A stretch of DNA of 64,000 nt, from positions 1 through 64,000 of the forward strand of contig NZ_JACSPW010000003.1 in NCBI RefSeq assembly GCF_014836935.1, given 5' to 3'. Positions 42,586-50,379 of the stretch are shown one piece after another. Within the stretch, counting starts at the first letter, position 1. Every line of letters begins with the position of its first letter. The notes beneath the pieces are model-generated. The model made no database searches and was not told the DNA's origin. It saw nothing but the letters and a program-made list of their open reading frames with translations. The position numbers were made by a program, and so were the translations under genes. Origin of the DNA: Solibacillus merdavium. GTDB lineage: Bacteria; Bacillota; Bacilli; Bacillales_A; Planococcaceae.

Positions 42586-43778
42586 TGAGAATGGAGCAAC
42601 AAAATCAGCAAAACAAAATTTTTACTAAGCAATTTATTAGCTTATTTTTTACAAACATGTCAGTATTTTTTGTGTTTTACGGTCTAATCACGACATTGCC
42701 GCTATATGCAATCGGTGTGCTAGGGAAATCGGATGATGATTCAGGATTACTCGTTACAGTATTTTTAATCTCGGCAATAATTGTCAGACCGTTTTGCGGG
42801 AAATTGCTAGAAGTATTTGGAAAGAAAAAAATGCTTATCATCAGTCTTGCCTTTTATTTGGCATGCACAATACTATATATTTTCTTTAAACCATTTATTT
42901 TATTGCTGGCACTAAGATTTTTCCAAGGAATATGGTTTAGTATTGCTACAACAGCATCTGGCTCGTTGGCAGCAGATATTATTCCAGCTAAACGTAAAGG
43001 CACAGGGTTAGGCTACTTTACAATGTCGACGAATTTAGCCGTTGTATTCGGACCATTTATAGGGTTACTTATCATACAATACGCAAGCTTCAATGTACTA
43101 TTTATTGTGTTATCTGCTTTTGTTGCAGCTGGCGGTTTGCTGGCATTAACAATACCGGTTGAAGAAAATTATGTAACACCAGTGCAGGGAAGTAAATTTA
43201 AATTTTCATTTAATGATTTATTTGAAAAAAGAGCATTGCCGACTGCTGCCATAGCTTGTTTAATTGCATTTTCGTATGCCAGCATTTTATCATTTTTATC
43301 GTTATATGCAGAAGAACGAAATTTACTTACAGTAGCGAGTTATTTCTATGCTGTGTTTGCAGTCGCGATGATTGCAGTTCGTCCGTTTACAGGGAGAATT
43401 TATGATACATTCGGAGCAAAATACGTTATAATCCCATCGTTCGTTCTCTTTAGTATTGGTTTAGTAATACTTGCCAATGCTCAGCAGGCAATACCTTTTT
43501 TATTGTCGGCCATATTTATAGGGATCGGTTATGGGACATTAACAACGAGTTTTCAATCTTTATGCATCCAGTCGACTTCACCTATGCGCAGCGGATATGC
43601 AACAGCTACGTACTTTACGTTATTCGATATAGGGATTGCAGTTGGCTCGTATGTTTTTGGGGTTGTAGCAGTAGCTGCAGGCTATAAGACTGTTTACATG
43701 AGCTCAGCTGTTTTAGTTTTCATTATATTAGTGATTTACTTGCTGTCGCTTGGAAAACTGCAAAATCAATCGGAATAG
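42585..43778 (+). CDS. MFS transporter, drug efflux type
   Basis: A 397-aa major facilitator with 12 predicted helices. The loop after helix 2 has VRPFCGKLLEVFGKKKML (about 65-82), matching the MFS A motif, and a second similar loop, AVRPFTGRIYDTFGAKYV, lies in the C-terminal half. Such transporters next to a MarR gene are often exporters of toxic compounds. ATG at 42585 overlaps the marR stop; an ATG two codons later is possible. The substrate is unknown. Confidence 0.88.
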   Translation: MRMEQQNQQNKIFTKQFISLFFTNMSVFFVFYGLITTLPLYAIGVLGKSDDDSGLLVTVFLISAIIVRPFCGKLLEVFGKKKMLIISLAFYLACTILYIFFKPFILLLALRFFQGIWFSIATTASGSLAADIIPAKRKGTGLGYFTMSTNLAVVFGPFIGLLIIQYASFNVLFIVLSAFVAAGGLLALTIPVEENYVTPVQGSKFKFSFNDLFEKRALPTAAIACLIAFSYASILSFLSLYAEERNLLTVASYFYAVFAVAMIAVRPFTGRIYDTFGAKYVIIPSFVLFSIGLVILANAQQAIPFLLSAIFIGIGYGTLTTSFQSLCIQSTSPMRSGYATATYFTLFDIGIAVGSYVFGVVAVAAGYKTVYMSSAVLVFIILVIYLLSLGKLQNQSE

Positions 43779-43781
43779 TAA

Positions 43782-43824
43782 AAAACGATTCATTTATACC
43801 TTAGCTGGATAAATGAATCGTTTT
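43782..43824. terminator. Bidirectional terminator, MFS / RNase HI-like
   Basis: A perfect 16-bp stem, AAAACGATTCATTTAT with its complement, and an 11-nt loop between the convergent MFS and RNase HI-like genes, flanked by A and T tracts. Confidence 0.9.
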
Positions 43825-43825
43825 A

Positions 43826-44221
43826 TTATTGTTCTGAATTTTTAAGTATTGCTTCCCGTGCAAGGGCGTCGGCGGCTTTATTTTCTTTATCTGGAATCCA
43901 TTTAATAAAATACAGCTCAAATTGTTTAATGAGTGCCATTGCTTCCAATAAATACGGTTTAAATTCTTCATTTTTAACATATTCTTTGTCAACGGAGCTC
44001 ACTACAATCTTTGAATCCGACCGCATTGAAACGAAGGTGGCGCCAATTTTCAACGCTTCTTCTAATCCTCTTACCAATGCCGTAAATTCGGCTATATGAT
44101 TATTTGTAGTGCCTATTGGTTCACTTATCTTAATATGATGACCTTCACCTTTAATAAAAATGCCAATTCCGCTCGGACCCGGATTGCCGGCACTAGCGCC
44201 ATCAATATAAACTTCCAGCAT
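43826..44221 (-). CDS. RNase HI-like protein
   Basis: A 131-aa RNase H-fold protein. The four acidic active-site residues are present: Asp7 in YIDGASAGNPG, Glu45 in HIAEF, Asp69 in RSDSK and Asp118 in KAADALARE. It could therefore cut the RNA strand of RNA-DNA hybrids, although it is shorter than E. coli RNase HI and lacks the basic protrusion, like the YpdQ-type proteins of Bacillus. The ATG at 44221 follows AAAAGGAG by about 7 bases. It is divergent from the zinc-finger gene. Confidence 0.88.
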   Translation of the reverse strand: MLEVYIDGASAGNPGPSGIGIFIKGEGHHIKISEPIGTTNNHIAEFTALVRGLEEALKIGATFVSMRSDSKIVVSSVDKEYVKNEEFKPYLLEAMALIKQFELYFIKWIPDKENKAADALAREAILKNSEQ

Positions 44222-44334
44222 AAAACCGCTCCTTTTTAATTTGCTTATACTCAGTATAGCAAAACGTTTGAAAGTTGGAGAAAAATAAAAAAATAGCGTA
44301 CAATAGAAAATCATATTAAAAGGAGGTACATGAA

Positions 44335-44526
44335 TTGAATAAAGTGGATGTGATGAAAGACATTGATGAATTAATGGATACTTATTGTTCAGACTGTCTA
44401 GTCATTCGTGACCTTCGTAAAGAACGTGGAAAACACGGTGCTCATCGTTTTTGTATAGAATCTTGTACAGTGGGGGAACAACTTCAATTTCTAGGGCAAG
44501 AAATGATGAAAATTTACGAAAAATAA
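44335..44526 (+). CDS. Small zinc-finger protein (YpeQ-like)
   Basis: A 63-aa protein with CSDC near residue 18 and HRFCIESC near 37-44, the C-x2-C ... H-x2-C-x3-C pattern of the small zf-C2HCIx2C family seen in Bacilli (YpeQ). A TTG start at 44335 follows AAAGGAGGT; the ATG a little upstream runs into a stop after two codons. In B. subtilis a similar gene lies beside an RNase H-like gene, as here. The function is unknown; nucleic-acid binding is plausible. Confidence 0.82.
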   Translation: MNKVDVMKDIDELMDTYCSDCLVIRDLRKERGKHGAHRFCIESCTVGEQLQFLGQEMMKIYEK

Positions 44527-44546
44527 TAATTTTATGAAGCGTACTA

Positions 44547-44574
44547 TTGAAAAATAATGTTTTTTTGATATAAT
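44547..44574 (+). promoter_or_regulatory. Promoter of the candidate small RNA
   Basis: TTGAAA (44547-44552) and a perfect TATAAT (44569-44574), separated by 16 bp. There is no open reading frame downstream, only a structured segment and a strong terminator. Confidence 0.65.
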
Positions 44575-44580
44575 AATTAA

Positions 44581-44759
44581 GTATTTCTTATTTACCTATT
44601 TTAAATCTCTGGTACAGATTTATGCAATGTAGGTAAAGCCAATCGACGGAGTGGTATCCGTTGAAAAGTCTCTTCATTTTTATCCCTTTTATGAAAAAGG
44701 GAAAGGAACAATTTGCAATGAGCTGCGCATAACAGCTCATTTGCAAATTGTTTTTTTGT
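44581..44759 (+). ncRNA. Candidate small non-coding RNA, about 175 nt
   Basis: The segment between the promoter at 44547-44574 and a strong terminator has no credible reading frame but several helices. TTTACCTA and TAGGTAAA close an outer stem that encloses an AAATCT/AGATTT hairpin. A second stem-loop is ACGG/CCGT around AGTGGTAT. CCCTTTT/AAAAGGG forms a third. It ends with the stem AACAATTTGCAA/TTGCAAATTGTT followed by T7. I could not match it to 6S RNA, SRP RNA, tmRNA, RNase P or a riboswitch class I know. It may be a trans-acting sRNA or an orphan riboswitch. Confidence 0.55.
44709..44759 (+). terminator. Terminator of the candidate small RNA
   Basis: AACAATTTGCAATGAGCTG and CAGCTCATTTGCAAATTGTT form a stem of about 19 bp with one bulge, followed by seven T residues. 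Confidence 0.85.
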
Positions 44760-44823
44760 TATATTTAAATAGTAATTTTACCCTTATATTTTAAAAGTAA
44801 GGTTATCATACAAATATTGGACT

Positions 44824-44856
44824 CATCACCATAACATGGGGATGCTTTTTTTTATG
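44824..44856 (+). terminator. Short hairpin with eight-T run
   Basis: CATC-ACC pairs imperfectly with TGGGGATG and is followed by C and eight T residues. No gene ends here. It lies 65 bp after the sRNA terminator and may end a second short transcript. Confidence 0.45.
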
Positions 44857-44939
44857 AAATCTCTCTTAATTGATTGATGGGCAACGGTAAGACAACGATA
44901 AAGCCACGTGATAAAGTAAATTCATTAGTGCTCTCCTAA

Positions 44940-45127
44940 AATAAGGGGAGATTTTACCGTTATTTGAATAGTGTAGCTCATTTTTAAGGTAAATAAGGGA
45001 ACGTTTTACCGTTATTTTAAATAAAACTGTGAATTTCATGTTTTTTAGGTCAATAACGGAAATTCCTTCCGTTATTTTCACTATTTTTTATGTTATTTTA
45101 AAAATAACGGAAATTCGTTCCTCTATT
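44940..45127 (-). repeat. Array of four 25-bp semi-palindromes (array 2, inverted)
   Basis: Units at 44940-44964, 44992-45016, 45052-45076 and 45103-45127, with start-to-start steps of 52, 60 and 51 bp. Each reads AATAA(C/G)GG ... (T/C)C(C/T)(G/T)TATT; the third, AATAACGGAA...TTCCGTTATT, is the best dyad. Read on the opposite strand it matches array 1 at 34844-35032 unit by unit and partly in the spacers. The two arrays flank about 10 kb. Confidence 0.8.
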
Positions 45128-45160
45128 TTTCTTGTTACGCAATTAAATATATAAAAGCTT

Positions 45161-45187
45161 TGGAGCCACGCCGCCCGGAAAGCAGGT
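45161..45187 (-). repeat. Degenerate fragment of the interspersed GC-rich repeat (copy D)
   Basis: TGGAGCCACGCCGCCCGGAA resembles TTGGAGCCGTGCCCGCGGAA at the window start (copy A) with a few changes. It is short and diverged and lies between array 2 and a terminator. Confidence 0.45.
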
Positions 45188-45205
45188 ATAATCCAAAGCA
45201 AACTA

Positions 45206-45239
45206 AAAGCTACTTTCGACGTCTCGAAAGTAGCTTTTA
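45206..45239. terminator. Terminator of the SEC-C protein gene
   Basis: A perfect 15-bp stem (AAAAGCTACTTTCGA and complement) with a 4-nt loop, 10 bp beyond the stop of the minus-strand SEC-C gene. Confidence 0.8.
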
Positions 45240-45248
45240 GCTTTTGTA

Positions 45249-46232
45249 TTATTGCTTTTCTTTATAGAAAACCGATAATTCCTGATAGTATTTATTTAAA
45301 GAAGATGGTGATACGCTAAAGCTCTCACCGATTTCTTTGACAGTGAACTTTTGTTCAAATAGATCATGTTCTTGACCGAATCGTACAGCACCGGCAGCAA
45401 TTGCACCAGCTTTACGTGCAGAAGGCTGTTTTTCGATTAAATAATCTTCTACAACCATTACAAAGTCATCATTGTTAATCGACTTGTCGGCCATAAATTC
45501 TTTAAGCTGTTCCACTACTTCCTGCTCGAAAGGTGTAAACTCTTCACCTTCATAGCCATTCTCTACTAAACCTTCCCATAATAATAAATGGTTTTCTTTA
45601 GCAAATTGTTCGACAGATAATTTACTTGCTTTAAAAGCGTTTGTAAACTGTTCAAATGAGATTGCATGTTCTTTATGGAAGAAGATTAATGTTGATACAG
45701 CTAGTACATGATTTTTTTCGTTCGAACCATCTGGCAATAAAAATGCGAACACGCGCATGCCTAATGGAATCGATTTATGGCTTTCTCGTTGGATTTGATA
45801 AGTTGTTCCATCCAAAGCAGAAATCGCTGTAAAGTATTGATCTTCTACTTCTTCAACTGTCCCAATGAAGAAAATAGGCTGTTCCCATGATTTTAACAGC
45901 TCAATCATTGATGGGCGAACGGCTTTTTTAGCCACCTTTGCCAAGAAATTTTTCCAAATATCAGGGCGTTGGTGGAAGAAGTACTCATCCAATGCTACCG
46001 CTTCAACTAATTCCTTATGCAATTTCTTTTCAAGCTTTGGTGCCCATTTACGAACTAATTCCATAAATTCGCGAATATCTTTTCTTTCTGGGTAATTGCT
46101 ATAGAATGTTTGCAGTACATTTTCAATTTCTTCTTGGAAAACGTTCACAGAAGTTACTTGATTTTTACCTTCACAGCACTTCTTGTATTTTTTTCCACTA
46201 CCGCATGGGCATGGGTCATTTCGTCCAACCAT
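45249..46232 (-). CDS. SEC-C metal-binding motif protein
   Basis: A 327-aa protein with an N-terminal SEC-C zinc-binding motif, NDPCPCGSGKKYKKCC, at residues about 5-20, like the tail of SecA but here at the front. The rest (about 40-327) is mostly helical with one beta-rich stretch near 130-180, and ends in a region like a small helix-turn-helix (TVKEIGESFSVSPSSLNKYY, about 297-316). No enzyme domain recognised. Start ATG with AAAGGAAGTG upstream. Its partner and role are unknown. Confidence 0.8.
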   Translation of the reverse strand: MVGRNDPCPCGSGKKYKKCCEGKNQVTSVNVFQEEIENVLQTFYSNYPERKDIREFMELVRKWAPKLEKKLHKELVEAVALDEYFFHQRPDIWKNFLAKVAKKAVRPSMIELLKSWEQPIFFIGTVEEVEDQYFTAISALDGTTYQIQRESHKSIPLGMRVFAFLLPDGSNEKNHVLAVSTLIFFHKEHAISFEQFTNAFKASKLSVEQFAKENHLLLWEGLVENGYEGEEFTPFEQEVVEQLKEFMADKSINNDDFVMVVEDYLIEKQPSARKAGAIAAGAVRFGQEHDLFEQKFTVKEIGESFSVSPSSLNKYYQELSVFYKEKQ

Positions 46233-46416
46233 TGTAACACTTCCTTTAATACAACTTTTAAATACTAATACCGCAGTATTGCTACTATTAATAATAACGT
46301 CAGATTGTTATTATTGAAACTGATTATCTTTTTTGAACTATCAGAAAGATTGTTGCATTTTAGATTATATTAAATTATATACAAAAATAGAACAATAATA
46401 GATAGATTAAAAAAAA

Positions 46417-46449
46417 AAGAGACACCGCAAGCATTTTGCTATGTCTCTT
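46417..46449 (-). terminator. Terminator of the EamA gene at 46454
   Basis: AAGAGACA and TGTCTCTT with an inner GCAA/TTGC stem form a hairpin, followed on the minus strand by at least nine T residues. Confidence 0.8.
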
Positions 46450-46453
46450 CATA

Positions 46454-47365
46454 TTATATCATTGTTTCGGAATGTGGTGCTGCAGGTAACTTTTTCATGA
46501 ATATAAATTGTTCAAGTTGAGCAACAGTATTCCCAATTAAGATAAAGGCCCCTCCAATTACGAGCTGAGAAGTTAACCCTTCGCCGAGGAAAATTATTGC
46601 GAATATTGCAGCAAAAATTGGCTCAAGCGAAAAAATCAATCCAGTATGTGTCGGAGAAGTATATTGTTGTACAACAGCTTGGGCGATAAAGCAAAATGCC
46701 GTACATATAATACCTAAACCTAAAATAGCTACCCATCCGGATGAAGTTGAAGGAAGTTTAGGAGATTCATACAATATAGTAAAGAGTGCTCCAAATAGGC
46801 CTGCGACACCTAATTGATATACGCCATAAGAGATTGATTCTACATTTTTTGTAAATCTACTATTTAAGATTATGTAAATGGAATAGCATATGGCTGCAAT
46901 AGCAACTAATATATCGCCAGTTTTAAAAGCGAGAGAATCATCAAATGTTAAAATGGTAATACCGATCATTGTTGCTACAACGGCAAAACTGACTGCCCGT
47001 GATGGAAGGCGTTTTTCCATAAAGCTTGTAATAATCGGTACTAATACGACAGTTAGGCTTAATATAAAGCCCGCATTTCCTGCAGAAGTTGTTTTTAACC
47101 CAAATAATGATAAAGCAAAAACTGAAAATATCAAAAATCCTTGGACGGATGCGTACAGAATCGTTTTTATATTTACGCGTAACATTTTAGGTAAAAAGAT
47201 AAGCCCCGCGATAATAAATGCAATTAAACATCGTAATGCTACAACATTATACGCCTCTAAAACTTCCAATCCCATAACCATAAAGGTGTAGGATATGCCC
47301 CAGAACATTGTAACTATTACCATCAAAATATTTGCTTTTCCTTGTAAACTCACCGTCGTCACCAC
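46454..47365 (-). CDS. EamA/DMT family exporter 1
   Basis: A 303-aa drug/metabolite transporter with ten predicted helices in two EamA repeats (about 12-145 and 155-290). Motif-like stretches are WGISYTFMVMGLEVL in the first repeat and LEPIFAAIFAIIFLGEGLT in the second. It starts at GTG 47365, although two nearby GTG codons are possible and the ribosome site is weak. It is divergent from a LysR gene, so that regulator probably controls it. The exported compound is unknown, possibly an amino acid. Confidence 0.88.
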   Translation of the reverse strand: MVTTVSLQGKANILMVIVTMFWGISYTFMVMGLEVLEAYNVVALRCLIAFIIAGLIFLPKMLRVNIKTILYASVQGFLIFSVFALSLFGLKTTSAGNAGFILSLTVVLVPIITSFMEKRLPSRAVSFAVVATMIGITILTFDDSLAFKTGDILVAIAAICYSIYIILNSRFTKNVESISYGVYQLGVAGLFGALFTILYESPKLPSTSSGWVAILGLGIICTAFCFIAQAVVQQYTSPTHTGLIFSLEPIFAAIFAIIFLGEGLTSQLVIGGAFILIGNTVAQLEQFIFMKKLPAAPHSETMI

Positions 47366-47464
47366 ATTTCCAAAGTATCAATATATCACTGTTATAAAAC
47401 AGTATAAAACATGATATTGTTATTAGTAAAACGAATGTTTATAATGTTAATTATGAAAAAAATT

Positions 47465-47479
47465 CATGATGGAATCATG
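47465..47479. promoter_or_regulatory. Dyad between EamA and LysR genes
   Basis: CATGAT-GGA-ATCATG is a perfect inverted repeat, just upstream of the LysR ribosome site. It may be the LysR autoregulatory site, though it does not follow a clean T-N11-A pattern. Confidence 0.35.
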
Positions 47480-47497
47480 TGTTTGGAGTGAAATAGA

Positions 47498-48379
47498 ATG
47501 AGTCTCGTTAAATATGAAATTTTAAATAAAGTAGCAGAAGTGCACAGTTTTACTAAAGCGGCAACTAGTCTAGGGTTAACACAATCTGCTGTAAGCCATG
47601 CCATATCCAGCCTGGAAAAGGAATTTGGGTTTAATTTAATTCATCGAAATCGGACTGGTGTTACCTTAACGGAGGATGGAATGCAAATGCTGTATGAAAT
47701 GCGAAAAGTTCTGTTGGCTCAGGAGCATTTGCAACAAGCGGCCTCCAATATTTTAGGGGTAAGTAAAGGTACCGTTCGTATAGGTTTAATATCAACAATT
47801 TCGACCCACTGGATGCCTAATATTATTCATATTATGGATTCTCATTATCCAGGAATTCGCATCGAACTTCGTGAAGGGGATTACTATGAAATTGAACAGT
47901 GGTTACTAAAAGGAGAAGTGGACTGTGGTTTTTTGAATCGCACCAGCTCCAAACAGTTTGATTTTATGCCTTTAAAACGGGATCCTCTATTATGTATTGT
48001 GTCGTCACATAGTCCACTATATGATAGAACAGAGATAGATTTATTGGAAATAGGAGACACACCTATTATTATGCCTTCCTATAAAGGAACAAATGATGTA
48101 ATGACAACATTTGAGAAATACGGTGTGCAGCCGAATATACGCTTTGAACTTTACGACGAGAAGGCGATAGCATCCATGGTGGAGCATAATGTTGGTATCA
48201 GTATTTTACCTGAAATGGCGATATCAATGTTACCGGATAATGTTAAGGCATTACCGCTCGCTCAGGAAAGTTTTCGGACAATCGGTTTATCGACAAAGCA
48301 AAAACTTTCACCGGCCTCAAAAAAATTCGTGGAAGTACTAAAAAATTGGCTAGCAAATGCAGAAACAAAAGGGGAATAG
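47498..48379 (+). CDS. LysR family transcriptional regulator
   Basis: A 293-aa LysR protein. The N-terminal helix-turn-helix is clear (FTKAATSLGLTQSAVSHAIS, about 18-37). An effector-binding domain of the periplasmic-binding-protein fold follows, with VRIGLISTISTHWMP near 91 and a C-terminal NVGISILPEMAI near 231. It is divergent from the EamA exporter and close to a CoaB-like gene, whose start lies just 2 bp after its stop. It likely activates or represses the exporter gene. The ligand is unknown. Confidence 0.92.
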   Translation: MSLVKYEILNKVAEVHSFTKAATSLGLTQSAVSHAISSLEKEFGFNLIHRNRTGVTLTEDGMQMLYEMRKVLLAQEHLQQAASNILGVSKGTVRIGLISTISTHWMPNIIHIMDSHYPGIRIELREGDYYEIEQWLLKGEVDCGFLNRTSSKQFDFMPLKRDPLLCIVSSHSPLYDRTEIDLLEIGDTPIIMPSYKGTNDVMTTFEKYGVQPNIRFELYDEKAIASMVEHNVGISILPEMAISMLPDNVKALPLAQESFRTIGLSTKQKLSPASKKFVEVLKNWLANAETKGE

Positions 48380-48381
48380 CT

Positions 48382-49044
48382 ATGTTAACAGGAAAAAAGG
48401 TATTAATAACAAGTGGCGGTACATTTGAAAAGTGGGATAATGTGCGAGGCCATACGAACTTATCAAAAGGTACGATGGGCTGCTATTTAGCAGAAGCCGC
48501 CTTTGAAAAAGGTGCGGACATTACGTATATGCATGGTGTCTTTACACAGCTTCCAGAGCATAAAGATGATATGAAGCTTATAAAATTTGAAGGAATTGAA
48601 GACTTAGGGGAAAAGCTGAAACAATTATTGCAATCAGAGCAAATTGATTATGTCATTATGGCGGTAGCTGGATCCGATTGGCTTATAGATAAAGTGTTTG
48701 ATCAAAGTGGAAACGAGCTTACTGAAAAAGGGAAGATGCCGTCTGATGAACCGCCAATCATTCATTTTAAAAAGGCACCAAAAATATTATCGCAAATAAA
48801 AAACTGGTCACCGGATACAACGCTAATAGGTTTTAAACTGGAAGCAACCGATGATGAGCAATTTTTAATGGAACGAGCAACATTGCGAATGGAAACGGCA
48901 AAAGCGGATTATATGGTCGCGAATAGCTCAAAATCACTATATGGTGCGATGGAGCCGCATTATATTATTCACCGTTCAGGTAAGGTCGTAAAGATAGATG
49001 GTAAACAAGCAGCAGCAATAGCCCTAGTCAATTTATTTTCATAG
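48382..49044 (+). CDS. Stand-alone phosphopantothenate-cysteine ligase (CoaB-like)
   Basis: A 220-aa protein with only the DFP/CoaB domain: LITSGGTFEKWDNVRGHTNL at the N-terminus, a central VIMAVAGSDWL near 95, and KKAPKILSQIKNW plus IGFKLEATDD near 133-160. Most Bacilli carry a CoaBC fusion; a separate CoaB occurs in streptococci and some other lineages. It would join cysteine to 4'-phosphopantothenate, or it may be a paralogue with another role. ATG at 48382 after AGGGGAA. It is likely co-transcribed with the lysR gene. Confidence 0.75.
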   Translation: MLTGKKVLITSGGTFEKWDNVRGHTNLSKGTMGCYLAEAAFEKGADITYMHGVFTQLPEHKDDMKLIKFEGIEDLGEKLKQLLQSEQIDYVIMAVAGSDWLIDKVFDQSGNELTEKGKMPSDEPPIIHFKKAPKILSQIKNWSPDTTLIGFKLEATDDEQFLMERATLRMETAKADYMVANSSKSLYGAMEPHYIIHRSGKVVKIDGKQAAAIALVNLFS

Positions 49045-49127
49045 ATGATTTTTTATCTATTTAAAATTTAAGGATGATATTATAATTAGAATATTCTATC
49101 TATTTTAAATTGAAAAGAGGCTTAATA

Positions 49128-49940
49128 ATGTATCAATTCGATCACCTAGTTCACTTTGTAAAACAGCCAGAAAAAACGATGCAAAAACTTCAGCAGGATG
49201 GAATCCATGTCGTGCCCGGTGGAAGCCATGAAGCATGGGGTACATATAATACGTTAAGTTATTTTGATATGTCCTATATTGAATTAATCGGCATAGAAAA
49301 TGAAGAGAAGTTCAAGGAAGCGGCAAAACAGAAATATACATTACATGCCAGTTATGAACAAAATCGACGTAAAGATGGGTTGACACGATTTGCGATCCGC
49401 ACACAAACGATTGAAGAAGATTCCGAAAAATTTAAACAAGCAGGATTGGAAGTTTTTGGTCCGGAACATTTTACTAGAACGCGTGACGACGGTTCGATAG
49501 TAGGCTGGCAATTGTTGTATATTGGCCATCCGAATGCAAAAATTGAGCTGCCATTTTTCATTCAATGGGATGAGGCGGATTCGGTTCGACGTGAGGAACT
49601 AACAGAACGTGGTATAGTAGCACAGCATCCGTTAGGGAATTTAAAGCTGGATGCCATCCATTTTGCCGTCCCGAATTTTGATGATGTAGAGCAAATTGCT
49701 AAACTTTGCGAAGCTGAAATTTTGAAGAAGGAAGATCTGGAACAAAATGCTGAATACAGGATTGTTTTGTTAGGAGAGGTAAAACTCATTTTCATAAAGC
49801 AGGTCGGTGAAGGAATCGCCTGGAATTATATGATAGAAAATGGTTATGGCATAAAAAAGGCTGTACTTTCCGGGGGCACCGAGGACAAAACCCTTTCAAT
49901 TGATGGTGCACGATACGAAATTTGCAAAGCAGTAAAATAA
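49128..49940 (+). CDS. VOC/glyoxalase-like domain protein
   Basis: A 270-aa protein of the glyoxalase-like (PF13468-type) group. It starts with FDHLVHFV, the first metal-ligand His region; TYNTLSYFDMSYIELIGIEN near 40 is typical, and a second His-containing strand LDAIHFAVPNFDD lies near 177. The length fits a two-module VOC protein. Several Bacillus homologues are annotated only as VOC proteins. ATG at 49128 with AAAAGAGG upstream. The reaction is unknown. Confidence 0.82.
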   Translation: MYQFDHLVHFVKQPEKTMQKLQQDGIHVVPGGSHEAWGTYNTLSYFDMSYIELIGIENEEKFKEAAKQKYTLHASYEQNRRKDGLTRFAIRTQTIEEDSEKFKQAGLEVFGPEHFTRTRDDGSIVGWQLLYIGHPNAKIELPFFIQWDEADSVRREELTERGIVAQHPLGNLKLDAIHFAVPNFDDVEQIAKLCEAEILKKEDLEQNAEYRIVLLGEVKLIFIKQVGEGIAWNYMIENGYGIKKAVLSGGTEDKTLSIDGARYEICKAVK

Positions 49941-49945
49941 AAAAG

Positions 49946-49983
49946 AAGCTGTAAACGATATTTTACCGATTCGTTTACAGCTT
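49946..49983. terminator. Bidirectional terminator, VOC / csp
   Basis: AAGCTGTAAACGA pairs perfectly with TCGTTTACAGCTT around a 12-nt loop between two convergent genes, followed by TT and CTATTTTTTT. Confidence 0.85.
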
Positions 49984-49986
49984 TTC

Positions 49987-50187
49987 CTATTTTTTTATAA
50001 CATTCGATGCTTGAAGACCTCGAATGCCATCAATTACATCAAATTCAACGACTTGTCCCTCATCAAGTGAACGAAATCCTTCTTCTTTTATGCCAGTAAA
50101 GTGTACAAAAACATCTTCACCATTATTACTTTCTATAAATCCGTAACCTTTTTCATTATCAAACCATTTTACAGTGCCTTGGTGCAT
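49987..50187 (-). CDS. Cold-shock protein, CspA family
   Basis: A 66-aa OB-fold single-stranded nucleic-acid-binding protein, an RNA chaperone. RNP1 (KGYGFI) and RNP2 (VFVHF) are intact, and the opening [12 protein letters not shown] is typical. ATG with GGAGGAG upstream. As in other csp genes, the upstream region is AT-rich, but I see no clear cold-box. Confidence 0.95.
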   Translation of the reverse strand: MHQGTVKWFDNEKGYGFIESNNGEDVFVHFTGIKEEGFRSLDEGQVVEFDVIDGIRGLQASNVIKK

Positions 50188-50379
50188 CCGCTTTCTCCTC
50201 CGATACTGTCAAAATTCAATTGATGAAACATTAAGAGTACAGAATATTACGAATAAACTATATACTAAATCAACAAGTAATGTCAATAATTTGTCGATTT
50301 ATGCGTTTAAATTTATTTATCGATTCTGATAAAACAGACTATAATAAGAAAGACTATATAAATGAAAGCAGGGCGAGAT

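Noticed and set aside
44581-44759. Assignment of the sRNA locus to 6S RNA or a c-di-GMP riboswitch
   Set aside because: The expected long closed rod of 6S RNA and the conserved GEMM core strings are not visible.
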